This document shows positions 6,581 through 14,577 of a stretch of 28,349 bases of DNA, in pieces. The notes beneath the pieces were generated by a model, which had not been told where the DNA came from, ran no database searches, and saw only the letters and a program-made list of their open reading frames with translations. The DNA lies in contig CANEHP010000005.1 of assembly GCA_947427325.1 (NCBI GenBank), positions 1-28,349 on the forward strand, given 5' to 3'. Both the position numbers and the translations under genes were made by a program. Position 1 is the first letter of the stretch; each line of letters starts with the position of its first letter. Origin of the DNA: an uncultured Clostridia bacterium (GTDB lineage: Bacteria; Bacillota; Clostridia; Oscillospirales; Ruminococcaceae).

Positions 6581-8212
6581 TCAAAACTTAAGCTCATCAA
6601 GCGTAACAACGCCTTCATTGTTATAAACCTTATCCAGCAGCTCATCGGAAGTATATTTACCCGTAAGCCTTCCGTCGCCGTCAATAAGACATTCCCCCTT
6701 ATCAAGAGCAAAATAAAGCCATAAAGCGTTATCCTGCGCCATAATATCGGGGTCGGGAGCCGTAAGGCAGTGAGTCATGGCGGTAGCTCTTGAAGACCTG
6801 TAGTAAATCGTACCCATAAATCTTCCGTTTCCGCTGTCTCCCGTGGTATTGTATATATTTTCTCCCACAATATCCACATACTCGTCTCCGGGAAAATAAT
6901 CCGCAGAGCCGCCGTTCCATACCCAGATAATATTGTTCAGCCCGTAAAAACCGTTAAACCGATTAACCATGGTTTTCCAAAGCCAGCGATAGCTTTCGGC
7001 GCTGCTCCACCAATAGCCGCCCTTGCCGCCGTCGGAGAGGGGAGAAAAAAGCACGGTAACATTTTCCTCCTGCAATTCTTTAAGAAAGGCAGCCGCATTA
7101 TCCAAATCCTGCATAAGCCTGAAGCATTCCCTTGAAATATCCCCGCTGCCGTAAAGGGATTCTATGGTATCCATTGAAGCTTCCGAAATATCTATATTTG
7201 TCTGAACCTTTGAAAAATCAAAATCGGTAAGCAGGGACAGATAGTGGCTTTTATCCGAGGGAGCGTACCAATTCCAGCCGTAAGCCGCCAAGCCTCCCAT
7301 TTTGCCCCACTCCTTAGCCAGCTCCAGCTCCTTTTCCCTTTCGTCATAGTCGGGGCTTTTCTCCTGCGTGCAGCTTAAATCCCCCTGCCTTATGGCGGGA
7401 AGTCTGCCTGTCAGATTATATATGGCGGCAATTTCCGCATTTGTGCCGGCCGTTACCTTTTGTCCCGAAAGAGTTTTTTTGCCGTAAAATTCCGACAGCA
7501 TTCCCATAGCCTTAATAGTCTTGTTGCTTGCATTGGGATTTATGGGAGCGTTGCTCATTACATAAAAACCGTTGCTCACGCTTCTGCCCTTTTCTATTTT
7601 CACCATATCCATATAAGCCATACCCGAAACGGATTGGAGAACTATGGTGTTATCGCCTTTTTTGAGGTAAATTCCCTCAACGGTAAAAGGAGTAAAGGCG
7701 GTTATGTCCTTTTGGTAGATAACGCCCTTTGAAACGCCGTCAAAGGTTTCGTAGCCTTCCTCCGAAACTATCCTGTTTCCGCCCACGATTACGTTTACCC
7801 CCGTATCGAATGCGCACATATAAAGGGTAAGCTTATAGTATTGAGTCGAGGGAGCATGAACCGTAAAAACAGCATATTGGTGAGTGTCTATCTGTATATA
7901 GCCCGTACCCTCATAGCCCATTAAGTAGGTGTGCCTTTCGTTGTCGCATACTTCTTCAAGCTGAATGGTTTCCGAAAAGCTTTCCTCGTTTATATTGACT
8001 TCCTTTACCTGATACTTGTCGGGAACAGACTTGTCATCTGCTTCCGTTTCGGAGGGATTTTCCGTAATCTGTGCAGAGCCTGTGCCGGTGCTGTTTGCTA
8101 TAGGGGGAGTATCATACTTGATTTGGGTGCAGCCGACCGATAAAAGGCAGGTCAAAGCCGCTGCTGCGGCAAGTATTGTTCTTTTTTTCATAATATGGTT
8201 TTTTCCTGTCAT
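6581..8212 (-). CDS. Lipoprotein with CBM35-like and catalytically degenerate GH26-like domains
   Basis: The product is 543 aa. A lipoprotein signal ends in LLSVGC, with Cys28 the predicted lipidated residue. A Thr/Ser/Glu-rich linker follows, then a beta-sandwich region (about 75-210) resembling CBM35 modules (LKKGDNTIVLQSVSGMAYMD). Residues 228-543 match GH26 beta-mannanase from the YGKKTLSGQ motif through YFPGDEYVDIVG to the closing VVTLDEL. In active GH26 enzymes the acid/base lies in an RPxHE motif and the nucleophile in a TE(F/N/C)G motif. Here these positions read SPLSD (D394) and THCL (H481), so both glutamates are missing. I infer a non-catalytic glycan-binding or structural surface protein. 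The start at 8212 has GGAAGGATTAAG upstream; MKKRT at 8191 is an alternative. It begins 1 nt after the FtsA-like gene. Confidence 0.8.
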   Translation of the reverse strand: MTGKNHIMKKRTILAAAAALTCLLSVGCTQIKYDTPPIANSTGTGSAQITENPSETEADDKSVPDKYQVKEVNINEESFSETIQLEEVCDNERHTYLMGYEGTGYIQIDTHQYAVFTVHAPSTQYYKLTLYMCAFDTGVNVIVGGNRIVSEEGYETFDGVSKGVIYQKDITAFTPFTVEGIYLKKGDNTIVLQSVSGMAYMDMVKIEKGRSVSNGFYVMSNAPINPNASNKTIKAMGMLSEFYGKKTLSGQKVTAGTNAEIAAIYNLTGRLPAIRQGDLSCTQEKSPDYDEREKELELAKEWGKMGGLAAYGWNWYAPSDKSHYLSLLTDFDFSKVQTNIDISEASMDTIESLYGSGDISRECFRLMQDLDNAAAFLKELQEENVTVLFSPLSDGGKGGYWWSSAESYRWLWKTMVNRFNGFYGLNNIIWVWNGGSADYFPGDEYVDIVGENIYNTTGDSGNGRFMGTIYYRSSRATAMTHCLTAPDPDIMAQDNALWLYFALDKGECLIDGDGRLTGKYTSDELLDKVYNNEGVVTLDELKF

Positions 8213-8213
8213 C

Positions 8214-10697
8214 TTAATCCTTCCAGCGGGCTATTGCATTATCGCCCTCATGAAGCTCCTCGCCGAAGCTTATTTCCTTGCCGTTTAAGGTAAGCTCAAC
8301 GCCTCGTCCGCCGGGGTTTTTGGTATCCAAGTCGGCATAAGTCATCAATTCTAAGAACGTATGAAGCTCCCCGTCGTTTTTCTCGGGCAGGGTTATGGGC
8401 GAGCCGTTAAGGGTAAGGGTTATCGGCGGGATATACCCTTCGCTTACCCCGTAAATTTCTGCGTTCGTATTTTTAGCCTTAGCAGAATTAAGGTTTTGGG
8501 CAATCACGCCGCTGCCCTCCGCCGTTTCTGCTCCTGTTACGGCGTTATCCGAGCCGTCACTTTCCTGTCGGGCGGAATAAGCGATTCCCGCCGGCTGTTC
8601 CGCCCTTAAGCCTGCCGCTTCAGTTTGCTTCGGGGCGGGTGCGGGCGGCTGCATTACGGCGGGCTGCTGCACTACGGAAGAAGTCGCAGCCTTTGCGCCC
8701 TGTACGGGCTTTACAAACGGCTGACCGCCTAAATCGGCTTTTTGTAAAGCCCGGTTGAAGTCCGAAGCGGCAAGGGTGTTAATGGTTCTGATTTCGCTCT
8801 CCCCGTTATCGCCGCTTATGCCGTTTACCGCCTGTATTTTTCTGTTGATTTCCTCAATACTGCTTGAAACAGCCTGTTCCTTCGATACTGCGCCTATTCC
8901 CGCAGCGGAAGGGATAACCTTAATGGTAACGGAGTCGCCGTCGCAAAGGACATAGCTCTGCTCCGCCCCATTTCCGTTTACCGCAAATCCCTCGGAATAT
9001 TCTATACCCACGGATTCGAGCAAATCTCCTAAGGTAAGAATACCTCCCGTAACGATATTGTCAAGGGGCTGTATCTCATAATCGGGCTTTTGGGGCTTTC
9101 CGTTTACCGAAACCTCTAAGCCGAATTTATACCGCTTGCTGCCAAAGGTAACGTATCCCGAATTGTACTTGCTGTAATCAATTTCATTTTGCAGCGTGGT
9201 ATGGGCGTTTTCGCCGTTTTTGGCGGGAATTAGGGTAACCTTGTCCCCCTGTGTGACAATGGTGGTAAGACCTGCATTTTTTCCGTTTACCATTATCTCC
9301 GCCGAAGTCATCATAGTACCCTTGCGGAAGATCTTGTTGCCGTTAAGGGTAAAGGTAAGCCCCTGACCCGAATGTCCCATAATTTCCGCCGCTTTAAAGC
9401 CCGCCGCCGACAGAAGCTGAAACACCGTAAGCTTTTTGGTGTCGAAAACTCTTACCTTTTTGTCGTTTACAGTGATAACGGAAAAGTCGTAGCCCCTGTC
9501 GTTTAAAGCAGTTACGCCTATGCCTATGGGAGTTATATATTCCGCTCCCATTTTAAAGCCTCCCACATCTACGCCTCGGGCAAATTCGCCGCTGCCCACC
9601 GCAACCCTGTCCTCGTCTATATCCAGCTTATCCGCCACTAAGGTGGTAAGTCCCTTTATAAGGCTTCCTCCGCCTACAAGGAAAACCGCCTGAGGAGAGC
9701 CGCCGTTTATCTTAAGTATTGCATTGCATATCGTTCCCGCCAAATTATCCATGCTTGACAGAATGCTTTCTATAAAATCCTCCTGTGTAATGGTATGCTT
9801 AATGCCGAAAATGTCCTTATATGTAATATCGTCTCCCGAATCTGCGTCGTACTTCATTTGCTCCGCTGCGGCAAAGTCCACAAGATAATTTTTGATGACC
9901 TCCTCGGTTATCTCGTCCCCTGCCACGGTAGCCATAGCGTAGGCGATAATTGCGCCGTCCTTGGAAATGGCAATATCCGAAGTTCCCGCTCCGATATCCA
10001 CAAGGGCAATATTTATAAGCCTTATTTCGGGCGGAATTATCACGTTCATGGCGGCAATAGGCTCAAGGGTAAGGCTCTGCACCTCTAACCTGTTAAGCTC
10101 CATAACCGAGTACAAGCCCTCTACCACAATACCGGGGAGAAAAGCCACCACCATATTTATCTGTGCCTTTTGCCCCTTATGACCCGTTAAGGAAATCATT
10201 TTGTAATCGTCAAGGAAATAGCTTACCACATTATGACCTACACAGTAAAAGAGAGTGCCCATGTCCTTGGTTTCCTCATCTAACTGCGCTTGGGCAAGAG
10301 AAATGGTTTCCATCTCCATGGAAGCCACCATTTCCTCGGTGACTATCTCGCTGTCGGAAATGTCAAATTCCTTTGAAACGTTTACGGTTCTCAAAGCGCG
10401 TCCTGCGGCGGCAATACAGGCTCTTTGCAGAGTGCAGCCGATTTTCGCCTCAAGCTGTGCTTTTACCTCGCCTACGATTTTAGCCACCTGCTTAATGTCC
10501 TCTACCTGCCCGTCAACCATGGCACGACGTGTATGGGGCTGTGAAACACATTCCGTAATTTTAAAATTATCTCCGTCTCTTTCGCCTATAATGCCCACGA
10601 CGGTGCGTGTTCCTATATCAAGGGCAAAAATTCTGTCCCCTTGTTCGGGAGCGGCGGCTTTTTTGCCGTTTCTTTTTAAAATTTGCTCAATGTCCAT
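8214..10697 (-). CDS. Large FtsA-like actin-fold protein with long C-terminal extension
   Basis: The product is 827 aa with ATG at 10697, chosen because CAGGAGA precedes it by 7 nt. Residues of about 22-400 form an FtsA/PilM-type actin ATPase: ALDIGTRTVVG (phosphate-1, D27), ALVDIGAGTSDIAI (phosphate-2, D234) and VFLVGGGSLIKGL (adenosine motif, about 339-351). FtsA is usually about 400-450 aa and tethers FtsZ to the membrane. Here about 430 residues are added. Two parts rich in NG and GD turns (about 440-620, and the last 75 residues with LTLNGSPITLP and LTLNGKEISF) look like beta-grasp domains. They flank a low-complexity Ala/Gln/Pro linker. No C-terminal amphipathic FtsA helix is evident. 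The lipoprotein gene follows after 1 nt, so the two are probably co-translated. Related long proteins occur in Clostridia as FtsA-domain or rod-shape proteins; the exact role is unknown. Confidence 0.8.
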   Translation of the reverse strand: MDIEQILKRNGKKAAAPEQGDRIFALDIGTRTVVGIIGERDGDNFKITECVSQPHTRRAMVDGQVEDIKQVAKIVGEVKAQLEAKIGCTLQRACIAAAGRALRTVNVSKEFDISDSEIVTEEMVASMEMETISLAQAQLDEETKDMGTLFYCVGHNVVSYFLDDYKMISLTGHKGQKAQINMVVAFLPGIVVEGLYSVMELNRLEVQSLTLEPIAAMNVIIPPEIRLINIALVDIGAGTSDIAISKDGAIIAYAMATVAGDEITEEVIKNYLVDFAAAEQMKYDADSGDDITYKDIFGIKHTITQEDFIESILSSMDNLAGTICNAILKINGGSPQAVFLVGGGSLIKGLTTLVADKLDIDEDRVAVGSGEFARGVDVGGFKMGAEYITPIGIGVTALNDRGYDFSVITVNDKKVRVFDTKKLTVFQLLSAAGFKAAEIMGHSGQGLTFTLNGNKIFRKGTMMTSAEIMVNGKNAGLTTIVTQGDKVTLIPAKNGENAHTTLQNEIDYSKYNSGYVTFGSKRYKFGLEVSVNGKPQKPDYEIQPLDNIVTGGILTLGDLLESVGIEYSEGFAVNGNGAEQSYVLCDGDSVTIKVIPSAAGIGAVSKEQAVSSSIEEINRKIQAVNGISGDNGESEIRTINTLAASDFNRALQKADLGGQPFVKPVQGAKAATSSVVQQPAVMQPPAPAPKQTEAAGLRAEQPAGIAYSARQESDGSDNAVTGAETAEGSGVIAQNLNSAKAKNTNAEIYGVSEGYIPPITLTLNGSPITLPEKNDGELHTFLELMTYADLDTKNPGGRGVELTLNGKEISFGEELHEGDNAIARWKD

Positions 10698-10829
10698 AAA
10701 AAAATCTCCTGTATCAGTGGAAGTAGAATAGGGCAATACCGTAAAATTATGTGCGCCGCCTTTAGCCGATAGGGCGTAACGGACAGCGAAATTATGTTGG
10801 AAATTTTATCATCGGAGCTTGCGGTAAAA

Positions 10830-11000
10830 TCTGTGAGAATAAATTCTGCGAAAAAAGCTCTCTGAAAATAAACTTTGCGAAAATAAACTCTATGAAAATA
10901 AACTCTGCGAAAATAAACTCTGCGAAAATAAGCTCTATGAAAAAAAGCTCTATGAAAATAAACTTTGCGAAAATAAGCTCTATGAAAAAAAGCTCTATGG
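10830..11000 (-). repeat. 15-bp minisatellite, eleven units, overlapping the Rrf2 stop codon
   Basis: On the plus strand the unit is TCTRYGAAAATAARC, repeated head to tail from 10830 to 10993 with one 14-bp unit (10845-10858), and a final partial unit TCTATGG at 10994-11000. The stop codon of the Rrf2 gene (minus strand, 10995-10997) lies in this last unit. Variation alternates between CTGCG/CTATG and ATAAAC/AAAAGC types. A short frame from ATG at 10892 is open but has no ribosome binding site, so I do not call a gene. The 297-bp gap up to the FtsA-like gene otherwise holds about 130 bp with no recognised feature. Confidence 0.9.
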
Positions 11001-11423
11001 TTTAATTAACTTATCAAAGGTCTGTTTCTTAAGATATTCCCTGACCATATCCGAAACCCCCGCAAAAACCTGTCTGTAATTGCAGGGCAGTCCGTCCGCA
11101 CTGCAATTACAGCTGTATTCCTCGGAAAGGCAGCGGCTGAACCGATATTCTCCTTCGACTATTTCGATTACATCGTAAAGGGATATCTCTTTTACGGGCT
11201 TAATTAAGCGATAGCCTCCGTATACGCCCTTATAGCTTTTAACAAGACCGCCGCTTACTAATTTACGCAGTATTTTAAGGGCAAATCTTAAGGGTACATC
11301 GGTGCTTTCCGAAATTGTTCCGGCGTCTATGCAGCTTTTAATCCCATTGTCGTCTTTTAAAGATTCCCTGCCCAATGTATCGACGATTCTTATAGCATAG
11401 TCCGTTTCAAGTGTAATGTGCAT
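10995..11423 (-). CDS. Rrf2-family transcriptional regulator with four cysteines
   Basis: The product is 142 aa, normal for the Rrf2 family (IscR, NsrR, CymR). The N-terminal winged helix reads MHITLETDYAIRIVDTL, with PLRFALKILRKLVSGGLVKS as recognition part and GGYRL as the wing. The C-terminal half holds C98, C105, C107 and C114. IscR and NsrR use three cysteines in this region for an iron-sulfur cluster, so a redox or NO/iron-sensing cluster is likely, but the spacing differs from both. The gene lies 67 nt downstream of rpoD on the same strand, with its own AAAGGAA ribosome binding site. Targets are not apparent; no cysteine or iron-sulfur assembly gene is adjacent. Confidence 0.88.
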   Translation of the reverse strand: MHITLETDYAIRIVDTLGRESLKDDNGIKSCIDAGTISESTDVPLRFALKILRKLVSGGLVKSYKGVYGGYRLIKPVKEISLYDVIEIVEGEYRFSRCLSEEYSCNCSADGLPCNYRQVFAGVSDMVREYLKKQTFDKLIKP

Positions 11424-11490
11424 TTATATTCCTTTCAAGTATCCCTTGGGGTAATATGTACAAAGGACTCCGTAAAAAACCAAACAGCCC

Positions 11491-12576
11491 TTAATCCAAA
11501 AAGTCCTTTAATTTCTTGCTGCGTGACGGATGGCGAAGCTTGCGGAGCGCCTTTGCTTCTATTTGCCTTATACGCTCCCTGGTAACCTCAAATCTTTGTC
11601 CCACTTCCTCAAGAGTTCTGGGGCGCCCGTCCTCCAAGCCGAATCTCAGGCGCAGCACCTTTTCTTCACGCTCGGTAAGCGTACCCAGCACCTCGTCAAG
11701 CTGCTCCTTTAAAAGGGAAAGGGAAGCCACCTCGGCAGGCGCAGGCGCAAGCTCGTCGGGGATAAAATCACCCAAATGGCTGTCCTCCTCTTCGCCGATA
11801 GGAGTTTCGAGAGAAACGGGATCCTGACTTATGCGTATGATCTCCCTTACACGCTCCACGGGCATATTAAGCTCGTTGGCAATTTCCTCCACGCTCGGCT
11901 CGTGTCCGTTTTTGTGGAGCAGCTGACTTGAAACCTTCTTTACCTTTGTAATGGTTTCAACCATGTGTACGGGAATACGAATGGTTCTCGCCTGATCCGC
12001 AATAGCGCGGGTAATGGCCTGTCTTATCCACCAGGTTGCATAGGTGGAGAACTTGTAGCCCTTGCGGTAGTCGAACTTTTCCACCGCCTTCAGCAGTCCC
12101 ATATTGCCCTCCTGAATAAGGTCGAGAAACTGCATACCTCTTCCCACATATCTTTTGGCAATGCTGACAACAAGGCGCAGGTTAGCCTCGGTAAGCCTTT
12201 TTCTCGCAAACTGATCCCCCTGGCTTTTGCGCATGGCAAGGGCGATTTCCTCCTCCGCAGTAAGCAGGGGAACAACTCCGATTTCCTTAAGATAGATCTT
12301 AACGGGATCGTCAATGGTAATGCCCTCGGTGGAAAGAGCCAGATCCAAATCGTCCTCTCCGGTAAACTCAAGGGCGGTATCAAGGTCCTCGTCGGTTATA
12401 AAATCGTCCACGATGTCGATATTATTGGTTTCAAAATCGTCGTAAAGCCTATTGATCTGCTCCACATCAAAATTCATATCCTCAAGGACGTCGTTGATTT
12501 CCTTTGTGGTAAGCTTCCCTTCCTTTTTTCCCCGCTCTAAAAGCTCGGTTACAGTGTTTTTTCCGTTTTCAGCCAT
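11491..12576 (-). CDS. rpoD: RNA polymerase primary sigma factor (sigma-70, RpoD/SigA)
   Basis: The housekeeping sigma factor directs RNA polymerase to -35/-10 promoters such as those found elsewhere in this window. The product is 361 aa, typical of Gram-positive SigA. Region 1.1 occupies about residues 1-85; region 1.2 begins with DPVKIYLKEIG. Region 2 includes RLVVSIAKRYVGRGMQFLDL and the -10-contacting helix FSTYATWWIRQAITRAIADQ. Region 3 follows. Region 4.2 ends the protein with the -35 helix-turn-helix LEEVGQRFEVTRERIRQIEA. The ATG has AAAGGAAG 7 nt upstream. It lies 72 nt after dnaG on the same strand, the conserved dgt-dnaG-rpoD order. Confidence 0.97.
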   Translation of the reverse strand: MAENGKNTVTELLERGKKEGKLTTKEINDVLEDMNFDVEQINRLYDDFETNNIDIVDDFITDEDLDTALEFTGEDDLDLALSTEGITIDDPVKIYLKEIGVVPLLTAEEEIALAMRKSQGDQFARKRLTEANLRLVVSIAKRYVGRGMQFLDLIQEGNMGLLKAVEKFDYRKGYKFSTYATWWIRQAITRAIADQARTIRIPVHMVETITKVKKVSSQLLHKNGHEPSVEEIANELNMPVERVREIIRISQDPVSLETPIGEEEDSHLGDFIPDELAPAPAEVASLSLLKEQLDEVLGTLTEREEKVLRLRFGLEDGRPRTLEEVGQRFEVTRERIRQIEAKALRKLRHPSRSKKLKDFLD

Positions 12577-12648
12577 TTTTTTACTTCCTTTATTCTGTTT
12601 TTGCCCCGGGTGGTTGTCACCCGTTTATTTTTTTATTTTCGCAGCTTC

Positions 12649-14403
12649 TTAACCGCCGATCTTTTTTCTTATCAGTTCCATTTCCTTCAGCATTTCCTCC
12701 TCGGAAAGCTCCGAGGGCTTTTTTCCTCCGTACCTGTCACGGTGATTTTCCAAAACTCTTATATATTCCTCAAGTCTTTCCTTTTGATAAGGCAAAAGGT
12801 TGTTTTCATTGATTATACCCGTTATTTTTCCCATTTCCTGTGCGGAAAATTCATCGCCGAGAGAGGATAAATCAACGCTTATTCCGTTTTTTATACGCCT
12901 TGCCGTTCCTTGATACAATTTTTGACAAAATTCGTTGCTAAAATCATTTTCGGTAATTCTTTTCTCGATTTTCGGCAGCAAATCGGGGGAATGCATCATA
13001 AAGGCGATAATTCCCCGCTGCGCCTTTTCCTGCGGGGAAAGCTGCGAAGAAGGAACAAAGCCGTCCCTCGGTTTTTTCGGCGGATTTATCAATTCCTTGG
13101 CTTCGTTTTTTCTCGCCGTATATGCAAGAATTTTCCTTTTTTCCTCTACCGCTTTTTCAATTTCACCTGCGCTTAATCCGCACAGCTTTGCGGTATCGTT
13201 TATGTAAACCATTCGGTCTATTTTATTGTTAATGGCAGCCAGCAAATTTACCGCCTTTTTCAGATATGAGGACTTTCCTTCGGGGGCGTCCATATCAAGC
13301 CCGACGGCAAGCTTTTTCAGCTCAAAGCTTATTGCTCCTCCCGACTTTTCCAAAAGCAGCCTGAATCCGTCGGCTCCGTATTTTTTTACATATTCGTCGG
13401 GATCTTTAGCGCCGCTCATCTGCAAAACCCTTGCTTCAATGCCCGCTTCGCCCAAAAGGTTTATAGCCTTCATGGTGGCTTTTTGCCCTGCCCCGTCACT
13501 GTCATAGCTTATAACGACCTCCTCGCAGTATTGCCGCATAAGCCTTGCCTGTTCGGGAGTGATGGCAGTTCCCAAGGTAGCCACGGCGTTGTCAAAGCCC
13601 GCTTGATTAAGGCTGATAACGTCCATGTAGCCCTCGCACAAAATTAGATATTTTTCCTTTGTGTTTTTGGCGAAATTAAGACTAAAAAGGCTGTTTCTTT
13701 TATGAAACACAAGAGTTTCATCGCTGTTAAGGTATTTTGCGGGAGCGTCAGGCTCAAGGGTTCGGCCTCCGAAGCCTATAATATTGCCCCTTCTGTCAAT
13801 TATGGGAAACATAACCCTGTTACGGAATTTATCGTAGCTGTGACTGTCCTTTTTTGCAAGCAGAGCGGCGTCCAGCAGCTCCTGCTCGGTATAGCCCTCG
13901 GACAGCATATATTTTTTCAGGGTATCCCAGCTGTCGGGGACGTAGCCCAAGCCGTATTTTCTTATTGTATTTCCGCTAAGCTGTCTTTGCTGCAAATACC
14001 GCCGCCCGGGAAGACCCTTTTCCGAAATAAGGATATCTCTGAAAAATCTTGCCGCCCGCCTGTTGATCTCCAGCATCCGCTGTTTAGCCTCAGCTCTTTT
14101 GTCAAAGGAATCCTCGGGCATGGGAATATTTGCCCTTTGCGCCAAAAACTTAACGCTTTCCAAATAATCAAGGTGTTCGATAAGCCTGATAAAGTTGATC
14201 ACGTCTCCCCCTGCGCCGCAGCCGAAGCAGTAAAAGCTCTGCGTATCGGTGTAAATATGACAGGAGGGAGTTTTTTCGGAATGGAAGGGACACAGGCAAA
14301 CGCTGTCCCGTCCCGCTCTCTTTAGTGAAATATAGGAGGAAATAACAGAGGTGATCTCGTTAGCGTCACGAACCTGTTCTATAAATTCGTTTGGCAGCGG
14401 CAT
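12649..14403 (-). CDS. dnaG: DNA primase
   Basis: DnaG makes RNA primers at the replication fork. With the ATG at 14403, preceded by AAAGGAGGAATAA, the product is 584 aa, in the usual range. The N-terminal zinc-binding domain has CPFHSEKTPSC and YCFGCGAGGD, with ligands C38, H41, C59 and C62. The catalytic core follows, with the Toprim segments LILCEGYMDVISLNQAGF and VVISYDSDGAGQKA. The C-terminal 150 residues are the helicase-interacting region. A frame reaching back to 14445 is open but lacks a ribosome binding site. dgt lies upstream and rpoD downstream on the same strand. Confidence 0.97.
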   Translation of the reverse strand: MPLPNEFIEQVRDANEITSVISSYISLKRAGRDSVCLCPFHSEKTPSCHIYTDTQSFYCFGCGAGGDVINFIRLIEHLDYLESVKFLAQRANIPMPEDSFDKRAEAKQRMLEINRRAARFFRDILISEKGLPGRRYLQQRQLSGNTIRKYGLGYVPDSWDTLKKYMLSEGYTEQELLDAALLAKKDSHSYDKFRNRVMFPIIDRRGNIIGFGGRTLEPDAPAKYLNSDETLVFHKRNSLFSLNFAKNTKEKYLILCEGYMDVISLNQAGFDNAVATLGTAITPEQARLMRQYCEEVVISYDSDGAGQKATMKAINLLGEAGIEARVLQMSGAKDPDEYVKKYGADGFRLLLEKSGGAISFELKKLAVGLDMDAPEGKSSYLKKAVNLLAAINNKIDRMVYINDTAKLCGLSAGEIEKAVEEKRKILAYTARKNEAKELINPPKKPRDGFVPSSQLSPQEKAQRGIIAFMMHSPDLLPKIEKRITENDFSNEFCQKLYQGTARRIKNGISVDLSSLGDEFSAQEMGKITGIINENNLLPYQKERLEEYIRVLENHRDRYGGKKPSELSEEEMLKEMELIRKKIGG

Positions 14404-14435
14404 GGTTTTTATTCCTCCTTTCTGTAAAATCCGAA

Positions 14436-14464
14436 AATAAACCATGAAAATAAATTTGTGTAAA
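14436..14464 (-). promoter_or_regulatory. Possible promoter of dnaG-rpoD
   Basis: On the minus strand TTTACA (14459-14464) and TTTATT (14436-14441) are 17 nt apart, about 30 nt before the dnaG start. The -10 box matches only four of six consensus bases. Confidence 0.35.
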
Positions 14465-14541
14465 AAATATGCGGCAAAGCATATTGAAATCCGACAGACC
14501 CGACATATTCACCTTAAAAATTTCAGTTCGGCTAAAAAATC

Positions 14542-14577
14542 TTTATCAAATCCATGACTTTTATCAAATCCATGACT
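14542..14577 (-). repeat. 18-bp duplication carrying the dgt stop codon
   Basis: TTTATCAAATCCATGACT occurs at 14542-14559 and again at 14560-14577. The second copy contains the last codons and TGA of dgt; the first lies just downstream and repeats the same codons and stop. The length is a multiple of three, so the duplicate tail is in phase. Confidence 0.9.

Noticed and set aside
10830..11000. CRISPR array
   Set aside because: The 15-bp units follow each other without spacers, and no cas gene is present in the window.
10892..11002. A short frame through the 15-bp repeat encoding a five-residue repeat
   Set aside because: It has no ribosome binding site and the low-complexity composition follows from the repeat itself.
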